A stretch of 64,000 bases of DNA from Duganella radicis. Its GTDB lineage: Bacteria; Pseudomonadota; Gammaproteobacteria; Burkholderiales; Burkholderiaceae_D. Below the pieces are notes generated by a model. The model made no database searches. It was not told the DNA's origin and saw only the letters and a program-made list of their open reading frames with translations. The DNA lies in the NCBI RefSeq assembly GCF_009720825.1, contig NZ_WNKY01000001.1, positions 248,001 through 312,000 on the forward strand. The letters are read 5' to 3'. Shown here piece after piece: positions 29,872 to 38,391 of the stretch; within the stretch, counting starts at the first letter, position 1; the number at the start of each line of letters is the position of its first letter. A program made the translations under genes and the position numbers.

Positions 29872-30779
29872 AAACATTCCGGGACAAGGTCGCCGTCATC
29901 ACCGGCGGGGCAAGTGGTTTGGGCCGTCAATTCGCCAACGTGGCGGCGCGCGAGGGCATGAAGCTGGTGCTGGCCGATGTGCAGGCCGACGCGCTGGAGC
30001 GCGCCGTTGAAGAGCTGCGCGCGCAGGGCGCCGGCGTCATCGGCCGCCTGTGCGATGTGCGCAAGGGCGAGCAGGTGCAGGCGCTGGCCGATGCCGCCGT
30101 GGCCGAATTCGGCGCCGTGCATCTGGTGTTCAATAACGCCGGCGTCGGCTCGGGCGGCCTGATCTGGGAAAACACCGAGGCCGACTGGGAATGGGTGATG
30201 GGCGTGAATGTCTGGGGCGTGATCCACGGGGTGCGCATCTTCACCAAACTGATGCTGGCGGCGGCTGAAAAAGATCCGGCGTTTGAAGGCCACATCGTCA
30301 ACACGGCGTCGATGGCCGGGCTGGTGAACGCGCCGGCCATGGGCGTGTACAACGTCTCCAAGCATGCCGTGGTGTCGCTGAGCGAAACGCTGTACCAGGA
30401 CTTGCAGCTGGTCGGCGCGCCGATCGGCGCCTCGGTGCTGTGCCCGTATTTTGTTCCGACCGGCATCAGCCAGTCGCACCGCAACCGTCCGGACGATGTG
30501 CGCATGACGGACCGGCCGACCGCCAGCCAACTGGCCGCCCAGGCCATGACCGACAAGGCGGTCACGTCTGGTAAAGTGTCGGCGGAAGCGGTGGCGGAAA
30601 CCACCTTCAAGGCCATTGCCGATGGCCAGTTTTATATTTACTCGCACCCGGACGCGCTGGCCGGTGTGCGCGAGCGCATGGAGCACATCGTTGCCGGCAT
30701 CAATCCGGCCGATCCTTACGCCGCCGCGCCGCAACTGCGCGAAAGCTTGCGTGCCAAAATCAAGGGAGCATCACGATGA
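29868..30779 (+). CDS. SDR family NAD(P)-dependent oxidoreductase
   Basis: 303 residues, longer than the operon's other SDR. TGGASGLGRQFANVAA (about 11-26) is the cofactor loop; NNAGVGSGG follows; the active site has Ser in NTASMAGLVN and Tyr161-Lys165 in YNVSKHAVVSLSE. The tail from residue 230 carries extra helices (IADGQFYIYSHPDALAGVRERME). Related enzymes oxidise secondary alcohols or hydroxyacyl compounds; here it follows MDR and SDR partners in a degradation operon. Both ends overlap neighbours by 4 bp, showing translational coupling. Confidence 0.92.
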   Translation: MKTFRDKVAVITGGASGLGRQFANVAAREGMKLVLADVQADALERAVEELRAQGAGVIGRLCDVRKGEQVQALADAAVAEFGAVHLVFNNAGVGSGGLIWENTEADWEWVMGVNVWGVIHGVRIFTKLMLAAAEKDPAFEGHIVNTASMAGLVNAPAMGVYNVSKHAVVSLSETLYQDLQLVGAPIGASVLCPYFVPTGISQSHRNRPDDVRMTDRPTASQLAAQAMTDKAVTSGKVSAEAVAETTFKAIADGQFYIYSHPDALAGVRERMEHIVAGINPADPYAAAPQLRESLRAKIKGASR

Positions 30780-31189
30780 TCACACTGGGCGACTGGAACA
30801 CGCTCAACGCCGACGCCAAGCTGATCCGCTTTGAGGTGTTTGTGCAGGAGCAAAACGTTCCGCCCGAACTGGAGATGGACCACATGGACGCCGTGTGCCT
30901 GCACGCGGTCGCCTACGACGAGGCCGGCGTGCCGGTCGGCACCGGCCGCCTGCTGCCGGACGGCCACATCGGCCGCATGGCGGTGCGCAAGCCGGGGCGC
31001 GGCAATGGCATCGGCGGCGCCTTGCTGCAAGCGTTGATGGCGCAGGCCCGGGCGCGCGGCGACAAGGCTGTGGTGCTGAGCGCGCAAACGCACGCAGCGC
31101 CGTTTTACCAGCGCCACGGGTTCAGTATCGACGGGGAAGAGTTTTTCGAGGCCGGCATCCCGCACATCAATATGCAGTACACCTTCTAG
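30776..31189 (+). CDS. GNAT family N-acetyltransferase
   Basis: 137 residues, ElaA/YjcF-like small GNAT. The opening IRFEVFVQEQNVPPELEMDHMD is characteristic, followed by acetyl-CoA pyrophosphate loop VRKPGRGNGIGGALLQAL and the end block AAPFYQRHGFSIDGEEFFEAGIPH. It transfers an acyl group from acetyl-CoA to an unknown amine. Its start overlaps the SDR stop by 4 bp, so it is the last gene of the thiolase operon. Another reading would be a coincidental neighbour, but the overlap argues for co-expression. Confidence 0.92.
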   Translation: MITLGDWNTLNADAKLIRFEVFVQEQNVPPELEMDHMDAVCLHAVAYDEAGVPVGTGRLLPDGHIGRMAVRKPGRGNGIGGALLQALMAQARARGDKAVVLSAQTHAAPFYQRHGFSIDGEEFFEAGIPHINMQYTF

Positions 31190-31191
31190 GC

Positions 31192-31554
31192 TCAGGCTTC
31201 GCTATTAATCAGCAAACCTTTGGTGCTGAGGTTTTTCCCGATTTCCAGCGATTGCTCGGATGGGAATTGCTGCAATACCTTCTTCGTTTCAGTATCGATT
31301 ACTTTCACTACGGAAATTCCGCTATCCTCATCGATACTGAAATGCACTTCGCTGGTGTTTTCCAGGAAGCGATTGATCGCGTCCACGGAATTTCTTAACT
31401 CAGTTTTACTCGGTACACGTGCCGCGGTCGCGTCTTTACCGGCGACAATAGCCTGTGCCGTGCCGGCGTCCACCGTTTTTCCGGACGCGGGCACGGATAC
31501 CGGCGCCGTTGCGGCGGGTAGCAAGTCCAGTCGGTTGATGCTGCTCGTGTCCAT
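31192..31554 (-). CDS. flaG: FlaG family flagellar protein
   Basis: 120 residues. The C-terminal half matches FlaG: NRFLENTSEVHFSIDEDSGISVVKVIDTETKKVLQQFP is the conserved beta/alpha block (VIDTETKKVLQQFP being diagnostic), preceded by a Ser/Ala-rich disordered N-terminus. FlaG influences filament length in pseudomonads and vibrios. No other flagellar gene is near, whereas flaG usually sits between fliC and fliD, so this is an orphan copy or a locus broken from its flagellin cluster. It converges on the GNAT with 2 bp between stops. Confidence 0.85.
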   Translation of the reverse strand: MDTSSINRLDLLPAATAPVSVPASGKTVDAGTAQAIVAGKDATAARVPSKTELRNSVDAINRFLENTSEVHFSIDEDSGISVVKVIDTETKKVLQQFPSEQSLEIGKNLSTKGLLINSEA

Positions 31555-31636
31555 GGTGGTCGTTTTCCTTCGATGAAGTGGAATAAATTACTCCGCTACC
31601 GGTGATAACGGCAGGTCTGAAGAAAAATTGAGTTAA

Positions 31637-32696
31637 ATGTCAAAGAAAAATGAAATCGGTGCTGAAAACGCTCCGCTGATCGGTCTTGCGCCCCTGATGC
31701 GGCGTGCCTTTGCCGGCGAAGACCTGACGCCGCTTGGCCAGACCCTGCTCGAACGCGCGCAAACCTATCCCAACGACGCCCACGCCTACATGGACTTCTC
31801 CACCGTGCTGCAACTGACCGGCAATCGCGACGACGCGCTGGCGGTGCAGGCGGAAGCCATCATTTTGCAGCAGCTATACAGTCTTCCCGCCAACCGGGAG
31901 CATGGCCGAGTCGCCGGCCAACCAGCTGTTGCTGGAGCAGTTGGCGGACTACGTCAGCGATTGGCCGCGGCCGGTGATCAACCGGCCGGAGCGCATCCGC
32001 CAGCTGTCGCGTGACAACGTGTGCGCGGCCTTGCAGGGCGTGCCGGGGCTGGCGTTGCCGCTGTCGGTCCGCGTCGACCGTGGCGCGCTGAACGCGGTAG
32101 CGGCTGGAACGCGCGCGCTCGGCTCCTTGCTCGGCGATGACGGCTTCCCGATGATTGTGCGCCCGCTGGGCTCGCACAGCGGCGCCGATCTGGAGAAGAT
32201 CGCCGCCCCGGCGGCGCTGGCGGCCTATCTGGACGCGGTCGAGGGCGTGCACTTCTACATCTCGCGCTTTGTCGACTACCGCAACGTGGATGGCCTGTTC
32301 CGCCAATATCGCATCGTGCTGATCGACGGCAAGCCGTTTATCTGCCATTTCGCCATCTCGCGGCACTGGATGATTCACTACCCGACCGCCGGCATGACCG
32401 AAAGCGCGGCGAAGCGTGCCGAGGAGGCGGCCTGCATGGCCGCCTTCGATGACGGCTTCGCCGTACGCCACCAGGCCGCGCTGGCGGCCATCCACCAGCG
32501 CATGGGCTTGCCTTATCTGGGCATCGACTGCGCCGAGATGCCGAATGGCGACTTGCTGATCTTCGAAGTGGACAACGCCATGATCGTGCACGGCATGGAC
32601 CCGGCCGACCTGTTCCCTTACAAGGTGCCTGCCATGCAGCGTGTGTTCAACGCCTTCCGCGCCTTGCTGGCGCGCGCCTCGGCCGCGCGCGCCTGA
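31637..32696 (+). pseudogene. TPR / ATP-grasp protein, frame-disrupted
   Basis: Two overlapping frames hold two halves of one protein. The first (from ATG 31637) encodes a TPR-like start: LLERAQTYPNDAHAYMDFSTVLQLTGNRDDALAVQAEAI, then loses sense after LQQLYSLPA near 31890. The second frame holds a RimK-like ATP-grasp domain to the stop at 32696: WPRPVINRPERIRQLSRD, FPMIVRPLGSHSGADLEK and the metal site DCAEMPNGDLLIFEVDNAM. Homologues that I know of carry about 50 residues between these blocks (a nucleotide-fold linker), so a short internal stretch seems lost together with the frame. A GTG/ATG at 31902 could let the ATP-grasp half be made alone. Confidence 0.6.
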
Positions 32697-33440
32697 TCAG
32701 TGAATCAGCATTTCATGCAGGGTGGCGGGAGCGTCGGCGTAAAGTTTGACGACGGTGGAGGTGCGGGTGCCGTAGCTCGGGCTTTCGATGCGCACGGCGG
32801 ATAGCATGCGTTCCAGATCCAGCGGGACGCCGGTTTCGGGCAGGCGCAAATCTGGCGCCTGGGTGGTGTCGGACAGCATTTCGAAGAAGGCTTCGTCCGG
32901 CGCGCCCAGGCATAGCAGGCTGGCGAATTGGGCTTTGGTCTTTAACACCTTCGGCCAAGGCGCATCCAGCAGGGCGTTCGACAGGCCGTAGACGCCGGGC
33001 TCCAGCGGTTGGCCGTTGCGCGGATCGTTGTCGCCTTTGTTGGAATACCAGATCAGGGTGTCGCGGTTGCCCAGCACGAGGTTGAAGCCGTTGTACTGGT
33101 CGGCGCTCGGGCGGATCGACGCCACGTATTCCTGCGGCGTCATGCTGCCAGCCAGGTAGTCGGCGACCAGCTGGCCGCGCGACGGCGCCTCATCCTTGTG
33201 TTCGGACGGCGCGCGGATGTTGGTGATGGCGGCGAAGCGCGACGGTCCGCCGTCCTCGCCCGGTTGCGTGATGCCCATCCAGCTGCCGCCGGCCTGCAAG
33301 TCGCGGCCGGCGAAAATCTGCGGGTGCTCGGGCCATGGCGCGGCCGGCGCGGTGGCGCGCTGGTAGTATTCATCGCGGTTGGCGGCGGCAATCAACGGCA
33401 CCGCCGGCACCACCTTCCATGCAAAGACAATCAGGCACAT
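32697..33440 (-). CDS. NRDE family protein (TANGO2-like)
   Basis: 247 residues from ATG 33440 (MCLIVFAWKVVPAVPLIAAANRDE); upstream in-frame codons are not conserved. NRDE proteins begin with an Met-Cys pair and have the Asn-Arg-Asp-Glu motif (here AANRDEYYQR) and WPEHPQIFAGRDLQAGGSWMG. They are Ntn-hydrolase-like and human TANGO2 is linked to metabolic crises, but no enzymatic activity is established. Three bases after the stop begins the opposite-strand ATP-grasp end. The ATG overlaps the DUF4936 gene by 10 bp, so they are co-transcribed. Confidence 0.93.
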   Translation of the reverse strand: MCLIVFAWKVVPAVPLIAAANRDEYYQRATAPAAPWPEHPQIFAGRDLQAGGSWMGITQPGEDGGPSRFAAITNIRAPSEHKDEAPSRGQLVADYLAGSMTPQEYVASIRPSADQYNGFNLVLGNRDTLIWYSNKGDNDPRNGQPLEPGVYGLSNALLDAPWPKVLKTKAQFASLLCLGAPDEAFFEMLSDTTQAPDLRLPETGVPLDLERMLSAVRIESPSYGTRTSTVVKLYADAPATLHEMLIH

Positions 33441-33718
33441 GGCACGACATCCATAAAAACTTCGGTGTGGCGCAGGCCGGCAATCCACGACAGCACGCCG
33501 GCCTCGTGGACCGCGCGTTCCAGTTCCGCCGCAAATCCTTCAGGCGTGGACGCGTAGACTTCCATCCACGTCTGCACGCCGTCTTTGGCTTCCGGACGGC
33601 GCTTGAGTTGGCCCGCAACGCCGTGGCGCCGCGCCAGCGTCGCCTGCATGGCGGCGACCGCCGCTTGCAAGGACGCCGCGTCGGCATCCTTGACTTTGTA
33701 GTAGATGTAGAGATCCAT
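33431..33718 (-). CDS. DUF4936 family protein
   Basis: 95 residues from ATG 33718 (MDLYIYYKVKDADAASLQAAV); the frame extends much further upstream only as antisense-like noise over ygfZ. The compact alternation suggests a ferredoxin-like alpha/beta fold: YYKVK strand, helix to RHGV, LKRRPEAKDGVQTWMEVYAS strand pair, helix EGFAAELERAVHEAGV, strand RHTEVFMDVVPCA. DUF4936 is a small betaproteobacterial family of unknown function usually found next to ygfZ and NRDE genes, as here. Overlaps the next gene by 10 bp. Confidence 0.85.
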   Translation of the reverse strand: MDLYIYYKVKDADAASLQAAVAAMQATLARRHGVAGQLKRRPEAKDGVQTWMEVYASTPEGFAAELERAVHEAGVLSWIAGLRHTEVFMDVVPCA

Positions 33719-33726
33719 GCCGGAGC

Positions 33727-34710
33727 TTACAGGTCGAGCGGTTCCAGCACGTAGGGCATGTCGAGGAAGGTCAGCGGTGTGCCTTCGGCCGAGCCCAGGC
33801 GCACCGAGCCTGCCTCGATGGCGGCCAGTTTCATTTCCACCAGCGCATCCACGCCGCCATTGTCGTTGGGCGCGGCGTTGACGATCATGCCGCATGGCTG
33901 TTCCGGATCGGCCGTGGCGAACACTTCGGCACCCGCCACCGCGCCCGCGTCGGCGATCGACACTAGGGTGGTGCGGCGCTTGAGTTTGCCCAGGTACTGG
34001 CTGCGGGCGACGATTTCCTGGCCGGGGTAGCAGCCTTTCTTGAAGTTGACGCCGCCCAGCAGCTCGTAGTTCACCATCTGCGGCACGAACTGTTCCTGCG
34101 TGGCCTTGGCGATTTGCGGCACGCCGGCGTGGATGTCGGACAGCTGCCATGCGGCCGTGTCGCCCAGGGCCAGTTTGGCGGCCAGCGCCGGCTTCACGGT
34201 TTCGGCGGTATCCAGCGACATCAGCCATTGATAGCGCGGCGCGCCGAAGGCATCGGCCACGCGGATCAGCGTGCCCAGTTCGTGATCGATTTTCGCGTAC
34301 GGTTTGGCGGGCAGGGCCTCGAACCACGCTTGCAGCACGGCCGGCGCGCTTGCACCGCCGATGCCCAGCACCACCTGGTTGGCCGGCGCTTCGGTGGCGT
34401 CGCTCAGCTTGGTCTTGGAGCGCAGCACGAACATCGACAGGCGCTTTTGCACCGGCGCCTGGATCTCGCGCGGCAGTTGCAGGAAGATAGTCGAGGCGTT
34501 GCGCCACATCAGGAACGAGGCCAGCAGACGGCCTTTCGGCGAGCAGTAGCCGGCCAGGCGCGCTTCGGTCGGGCCGAGGTGCTCAACGTCGTTGGTCAGC
34601 TGATTGTGCAGGAAGCTGGCCGATTCTTCGCCGTCCAGCGCGATCAGGCCGAGGTCGGTGATCGGGGCGAAAAATCCCGCGGCGAGGTGGGTGGTGTTCA
34701 GTGCGGACAT
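33727..34710 (-). CDS. ygfZ: Folate-binding Fe-S cluster assembly protein YgfZ
   Basis: 327 residues from ATG 34710; a TTG 9 bp upstream is less likely. YgfZ is a GcvT-like tetrahydrofolate-binding protein needed for some Fe-S enzymes. The diagnostic motif KKGCYPGQEIVAR is present near residue 225. SASFLHNQLTNDVEHLGP and GYCSPKGRLLASFLMWR are the usual N-terminal blocks. It heads the minus-strand unit ygfZ-DUF4936-NRDE and is divergent from mltG; this gene pair (ygfZ/mltG) is a standard betaproteobacterial neighbourhood. The Cys of the motif is intact. Confidence 0.95.
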   Translation of the reverse strand: MSALNTTHLAAGFFAPITDLGLIALDGEESASFLHNQLTNDVEHLGPTEARLAGYCSPKGRLLASFLMWRNASTIFLQLPREIQAPVQKRLSMFVLRSKTKLSDATEAPANQVVLGIGGASAPAVLQAWFEALPAKPYAKIDHELGTLIRVADAFGAPRYQWLMSLDTAETVKPALAAKLALGDTAAWQLSDIHAGVPQIAKATQEQFVPQMVNYELLGGVNFKKGCYPGQEIVARSQYLGKLKRRTTLVSIADAGAVAGAEVFATADPEQPCGMIVNAAPNDNGGVDALVEMKLAAIEAGSVRLGSAEGTPLTFLDMPYVLEPLDL

Positions 34711-34811
34711 AATTTTCAATATTTTGACTGGGAAGGCATTATCATTACGGGCTTATTATAGTGATGTCGCGAAATTCGCGTCAGATCGCCTCGATCCACC
34801 CATTCGGCTTA

Positions 34812-35804
34812 ATGATGGCTTTTATCAAAAAAATAATTGGTCTGTGTGTTTTGTTCGCCATTCTCGGCGGTGCCTATTTCATGTACTGGTCGCAAAAGCC
34901 CATCATTCCCGAGGATGCGGAAGCGATTGAATTCAGCATCACGCCCGGCAGCGGCGCCCATGCCGCCGGCCAGCAGATCGCCGAAGCCGGTGTGCCGATC
35001 CAGCCGTTGCTGTTCAACCTGCTGGCGCGCGTGACCAACAAGAGCTCGAAACTGAAAGCCGGCTCTTACGAACTCAAGCCGGGCTCGACGCCGCTGCGCC
35101 TGATCGACCAGCTGGCGCGCGGCGAGTACGCGCAGGAGCAACTGACCATCATCGAGGGCTGGACCTTCCGTCAGATGCGGGCCGCCATCGCCGCCCACAA
35201 GGGTTTGAAGCATGACACCATTGCGCTGTCCGACGCCGAGGTGATGAGTGCCATCGCCTCCGAATACAAGGATGCCGAAGGCCTGTTCTTCCCCGATACC
35301 TATCTGTTTGCCAAGGGCTCCAGCGACCTGCAAATCTACAAGCAGGCGCACGCCATGATGCTGACCCGGCTGGCCGAAGCCTGGGACAAGCGCGATCCGG
35401 CGCTGCCGTACAAGAACAAGTATGAGGCGCTGACCATGGCCTCGATCGTGGAAAAGGAGACCGGACAGAAATCCGAGCGCGCCATGATCGCCGGCGTGTT
35501 CGTCAACCGGCTGAAGATCGGCATGCTGCTGCAAACCGATCCGACCGTGATCTACGGCATGGGCCTGAAGTACGACGGCAAGATCCGCAAGAAGGACCTG
35601 GAAACCGACACCCCCTACAATACCTACACGCGCGCCGGCCTGCCGCCGACGCCGATCGCCTTGCCGGGCGTGCAATCGCTGACGGCGGCGCTGGCGCCGG
35701 CCAAGACGGCCGCGCTGTATTTCGTCTCCAAGGGCAATGGCACCAGCCAGTTCTCGGACAACCTGAACGATCACAATCGTGCAGTCAATCAGTATCAACG
35801 ATAA
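34812..35804 (+). CDS. mltG: Endolytic murein transglycosylase MltG
   Basis: 330 residues from ATG 34812 ([23 protein letters not shown]); in-frame GTG/ATG at 34761/34764 would add 16-17 residues of uncertain value. One N-terminal membrane helix anchors the periplasmic part. A LysM-like subdomain (about 30-110) is followed by the YceG catalytic domain with the active glutamate in [29 protein letters not shown] and [12 protein letters not shown]. It cleaves nascent glycan strands inside the chain and is thought to end their elongation. First gene of mltG-tmk-holB-pilZ. A 13-bp tandem duplication covers its stop codon. Confidence 0.95.
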   Translation: MMAFIKKIIGLCVLFAILGGAYFMYWSQKPIIPEDAEAIEFSITPGSGAHAAGQQIAEAGVPIQPLLFNLLARVTNKSSKLKAGSYELKPGSTPLRLIDQLARGEYAQEQLTIIEGWTFRQMRAAIAAHKGLKHDTIALSDAEVMSAIASEYKDAEGLFFPDTYLFAKGSSDLQIYKQAHAMMLTRLAEAWDKRDPALPYKNKYEALTMASIVEKETGQKSERAMIAGVFVNRLKIGMLLQTDPTVIYGMGLKYDGKIRKKDLETDTPYNTYTRAGLPPTPIALPGVQSLTAALAPAKTAALYFVSKGNGTSQFSDNLNDHNRAVNQYQR

Positions 35805-35816
35805 GTATCAACGATA
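35791..35816 (+). repeat. 13-bp perfect tandem duplication over the mltG stop
   Basis: AGTATCAACGATA occurs twice back to back. The TAA stop of mltG spans the junction between the copies; tmk starts 8 bp after the second copy. Small slippage-type duplication that lengthens the mltG-tmk spacer. Confidence 0.9.
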
Positions 35817-35824
35817 ATAAGAAT

Positions 35825-36430
35825 ATGGGTAAATTCATCACCTTTGAAGGCATCGACGGTGCGGGCAAGTCCACGCACATTGCCTTCGTGTCCGATTACA
35901 TCAAGCGGCGCGGCGTCGAGCTGGTGAGTTCGCGCGAGCCGGGCGGCACGCCGCTGGGCGAGAAGCTACGCGAGCTGGTGCTGCACGAAAAAATGCACCT
36001 CGAAACCGAGGCGCTGCTGGTGTTTGCCAGCCGCCGCGAACACGTCGCGCAAGTGATCAAGCCGGCGCTGGAGCGCGGCGCCTGGGTCATCTCCGACCGT
36101 TTTACCGATTCCAGTTTCGCCTATCAGGGCGGCGGCCGCGGCCTCGACCTGGCCAAGCTGGACGCGCTCGAACAGTGGGTGCATCCGGATCTGCAACCGG
36201 ACCTGACGCTGCTGTTCGATGTGCCGCTGGACGTGGCACGCGCCCGTCTTGACGCCAGCCGCGAGCTGGACAAGTTTGAGCAGGAAAAGGCCGACTTCTT
36301 CGCCGCCACCCGCAACGAGTATCTGCGCCGCGCGGCCCAGTTCCCGCAGCGCTTCCGCGTGATCGATTCCACCCAGAGCATCGCCGAGATTCAGTTGCAA
36401 ATTGCCGCCATCCTCGACGCCTGTTTTTGA
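35825..36430 (+). CDS. tmk: Thymidylate kinase
   Basis: 201 residues. It phosphorylates dTMP to dTDP. P-loop [12 protein letters not shown] (residues 7-18), the DR motif in [20 protein letters not shown] and the LID-like [22 protein letters not shown] are all in place. [19 protein letters not shown] is the usual DRX-neighbouring block. Lies 20 bp after mltG and 16 bp before holB; this triad is conserved in proteobacteria and links dTTP supply with replication. Confidence 0.97.
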   Translation: MGKFITFEGIDGAGKSTHIAFVSDYIKRRGVELVSSREPGGTPLGEKLRELVLHEKMHLETEALLVFASRREHVAQVIKPALERGAWVISDRFTDSSFAYQGGGRGLDLAKLDALEQWVHPDLQPDLTLLFDVPLDVARARLDASRELDKFEQEKADFFAATRNEYLRRAAQFPQRFRVIDSTQSIAEIQLQIAAILDACF

Positions 36431-36446
36431 AATACAATACTGAGTA

Positions 36447-37478
36447 ATGAGCAATTCCATCTACCCGTGGCAAGAATCGTCGTGGCAGCAGCTGCAAACG
36501 CTGCGCCAGCGCATGCCGCACGCCATCCTGTTCCATGGCGCCGCCGGGATAGGCAAGGCCGATTTCATCGAGCGCTTTGCGCAGGGCTTGCTGTGCGAGG
36601 CGGTGCTGCCGGACGGCCATGCCTGCGGCCAGTGCGCATCCTGCGGCTGGTTCTCGCAGCAAAACCATCCTGACTACCGCCGCGTGCGGCCCGAGTCGAT
36701 GGAAGACGAGCCGCCGGCAGAGGGCGAAGAGGGCGATGGCGAGGCCAAGAAGGCCGCCAAGTCCAAGACCCCATCCAAGGAAATCAAGATCGAGCAAATC
36801 CGCTCGCTGGCCGATTTCATGAATATCTCCACCCACCGCCAGGGTTTGCGCGTGGTGGTGCTGTATCCGGCCGAGGCGCTGAACATGCCGGCCTCGAACG
36901 CCTTGCTGAAAACGCTGGAAGAGCCGCCGCCGGGCACGGTGTTCCTGGTCGCCTCCAACGGCCTGGACCGGGTGTTGCCGACCATCCTGTCGCGTTGCCG
37001 CAAATTCGCCATGCCGATGCCGACCCATGCCGAAGCGCTGGCCTGGCTGAAAGCGCAAGGCGTGCCGGACGCCGACAGCTGGCTGCGCGAGCAGGGCGGC
37101 GCGCCGCTGGCCGCCATGGCGCAGGCCGAAGCCGGCAGCCGCGAGGATCTGGAGACGCTGCTGCAACTGCTGGCCCACCCCAGCATTGAAGGCGCGCTGA
37201 AAGTGGCCGATAAGTTACAAAAAGTCCCGCTCGCCGGACCGGTTTCATGGTTGCAGCGCTGGCTTTATGATGTGTTTTCCTACAAACTGGCAGGCAACAT
37301 CCGGTATTATCCTCGCTACCAGAAAGAGCTGGCCGGCCTGGCCGACAAGATCCACGTCAGCCGCCTGCTGGCCGCGATCAAGGGCGCGAACGAACGGCGC
37401 GCCACGGCGGACCACCCGCTGTCGCCCAAGCTGTTCCTGGAGGATATGCTGCTTGACTACGCCAATAGCTGCACCTGA
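36447..37478 (+). CDS. holB: DNA polymerase III delta-prime subunit
   Basis: 343 residues. Component of the sliding-clamp loader. AAA+ core with P-loop-like GAAGIGKA (31-38), a zinc module with four cysteines (C50, C60, C63, C66 in CGQCASCGWF), and SNALLKTLEEPPPGTVFLVAS including the SRC region (TILSRCRKF). An acidic/basic insert (EDEPPAEGEEGDGEAKKAAKSKTP) between the zinc module and the rest is typical of betaproteobacteria. Followed after 10 bp by pilZ. Confidence 0.95.
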   Translation: MSNSIYPWQESSWQQLQTLRQRMPHAILFHGAAGIGKADFIERFAQGLLCEAVLPDGHACGQCASCGWFSQQNHPDYRRVRPESMEDEPPAEGEEGDGEAKKAAKSKTPSKEIKIEQIRSLADFMNISTHRQGLRVVVLYPAEALNMPASNALLKTLEEPPPGTVFLVASNGLDRVLPTILSRCRKFAMPMPTHAEALAWLKAQGVPDADSWLREQGGAPLAAMAQAEAGSREDLETLLQLLAHPSIEGALKVADKLQKVPLAGPVSWLQRWLYDVFSYKLAGNIRYYPRYQKELAGLADKIHVSRLLAAIKGANERRATADHPLSPKLFLEDMLLDYANSCT

Positions 37479-37488
37479 AAGGTAAGTA

Positions 37489-37872
37489 ATGTCCGCTGCC
37501 AGCCCACTCGACCCGAACACCGTGCCGATGACGCCACGGCCGACGGTGTTGTCGCTGGCGATCAAGGAGAAGGCGGCGCTGTACGCTGCCTATATGCCGT
37601 TCCTGAAGAACGGCGGCATGTTCGTGCCGACCCAGAAACCGTACAAGCTGGGCGATGAGATTTACCTGATCCTCGCCCTGATGGACGATCCCAACAAATA
37701 CCCCATCGCAGGCAAGGTCGCCTGGATCACGCCGCCCGGCGCGCACAACAACAAGGCACAGGGCATCGGCGTGCATTTCCCGGACGACGAGAGCGGCCAG
37801 CGCGCCCGCCTGCGCATTGAAGAAATCCTCGGCGCCGCGCTGCGCTCGTCGCGCGCCACTCACACACTGTAA
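37489..37872 (+). CDS. pilZ: PilZ domain protein (type IV pilus PilZ-like)
   Basis: 127 residues. A PilZ fold is indicated by LSLAIKEKAALYAAYMPFLKNGGMFVPT, YKLGDEIYLILALMDDPNKYPIAGKVAWITPPGAHNNKAQGIGVHF. As with the PilZ proteins encoded beside holB in many proteobacteria, the c-di-GMP-binding RxxxR motif is not evident at the N-terminus, so this is the non-binding type that supports type IV pilus assembly. Co-transcribed with mltG-tmk-holB. No pilin genes are in the window. Confidence 0.92.
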   Translation: MSAASPLDPNTVPMTPRPTVLSLAIKEKAALYAAYMPFLKNGGMFVPTQKPYKLGDEIYLILALMDDPNKYPIAGKVAWITPPGAHNNKAQGIGVHFPDDESGQRARLRIEEILGAALRSSRATHTL

Positions 37873-37887
37873 CTCTGTTTTTTGAAA

Positions 37888-38391
37888 ATGACTTTCCGCC
37901 ATCGCCTCGCCACGCCTGAAGACCTGCCCACCATCGTTGCCATCTACAACAGCACCATCGCCTCGCGCGAGGTGACTGCCGATACCGAGCCGGTGTCGGT
38001 GGAGTCGCGCTTGCAGTGGTATCACGATCACACGCCGGAAAAGCGTCCGCTGTGGATCATCCACCCGGCCGAGGGCGATGAGATTCTGGGCTGGATGTCG
38101 TACTCGAATTTCTACGGTCGTCCGGCCTACGCGGGCACGTCCGAGATTTCGATTTACATCGCCGAAACCGCGCGTGGCAAGGGCGTGGGCAGCTACTGCA
38201 TCGAGCAGGCGATCGCCTACGCGCCGCAGATCAAGGTGCACACGCTGCTGGGCTTTATCTTTGGCCACAATAAGCCGAGCCTCGGCCTGTTCGGCAAGTT
38301 TGGATTTGAGACTTGGGCGCATCTGCCCAAGGTGGCGAATCTGGATGGCATCGAGCGCGACCTGATTATCCTTGGAAAACGCGTGGCGTAA
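37888..38391 (+). CDS. GNAT acetyltransferase, phosphinothricin-acetyltransferase-like
   Basis: 167 residues from ATG 37888; an in-frame TTG two codons earlier is possible. IYNSTIASREVTADTEPVSVESRLQWYHDH is the PAT/Bar-like start; the acetyl-CoA loop is ETARGKGVGSYCIEQAI, and IFGHNKPSLGLFGKFGF is the C-terminal block. The family acetylates amines such as phosphinothricin or methionine sulfoximine, or unknown natural amines. It lies 15 bp after pilZ. Its last 26 bp overlap the end of the convergent KfrA-like gene. Confidence 0.92.
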   Translation: MTFRHRLATPEDLPTIVAIYNSTIASREVTADTEPVSVESRLQWYHDHTPEKRPLWIIHPAEGDEILGWMSYSNFYGRPAYAGTSEISIYIAETARGKGVGSYCIEQAIAYAPQIKVHTLLGFIFGHNKPSLGLFGKFGFETWAHLPKVANLDGIERDLIILGKRVA

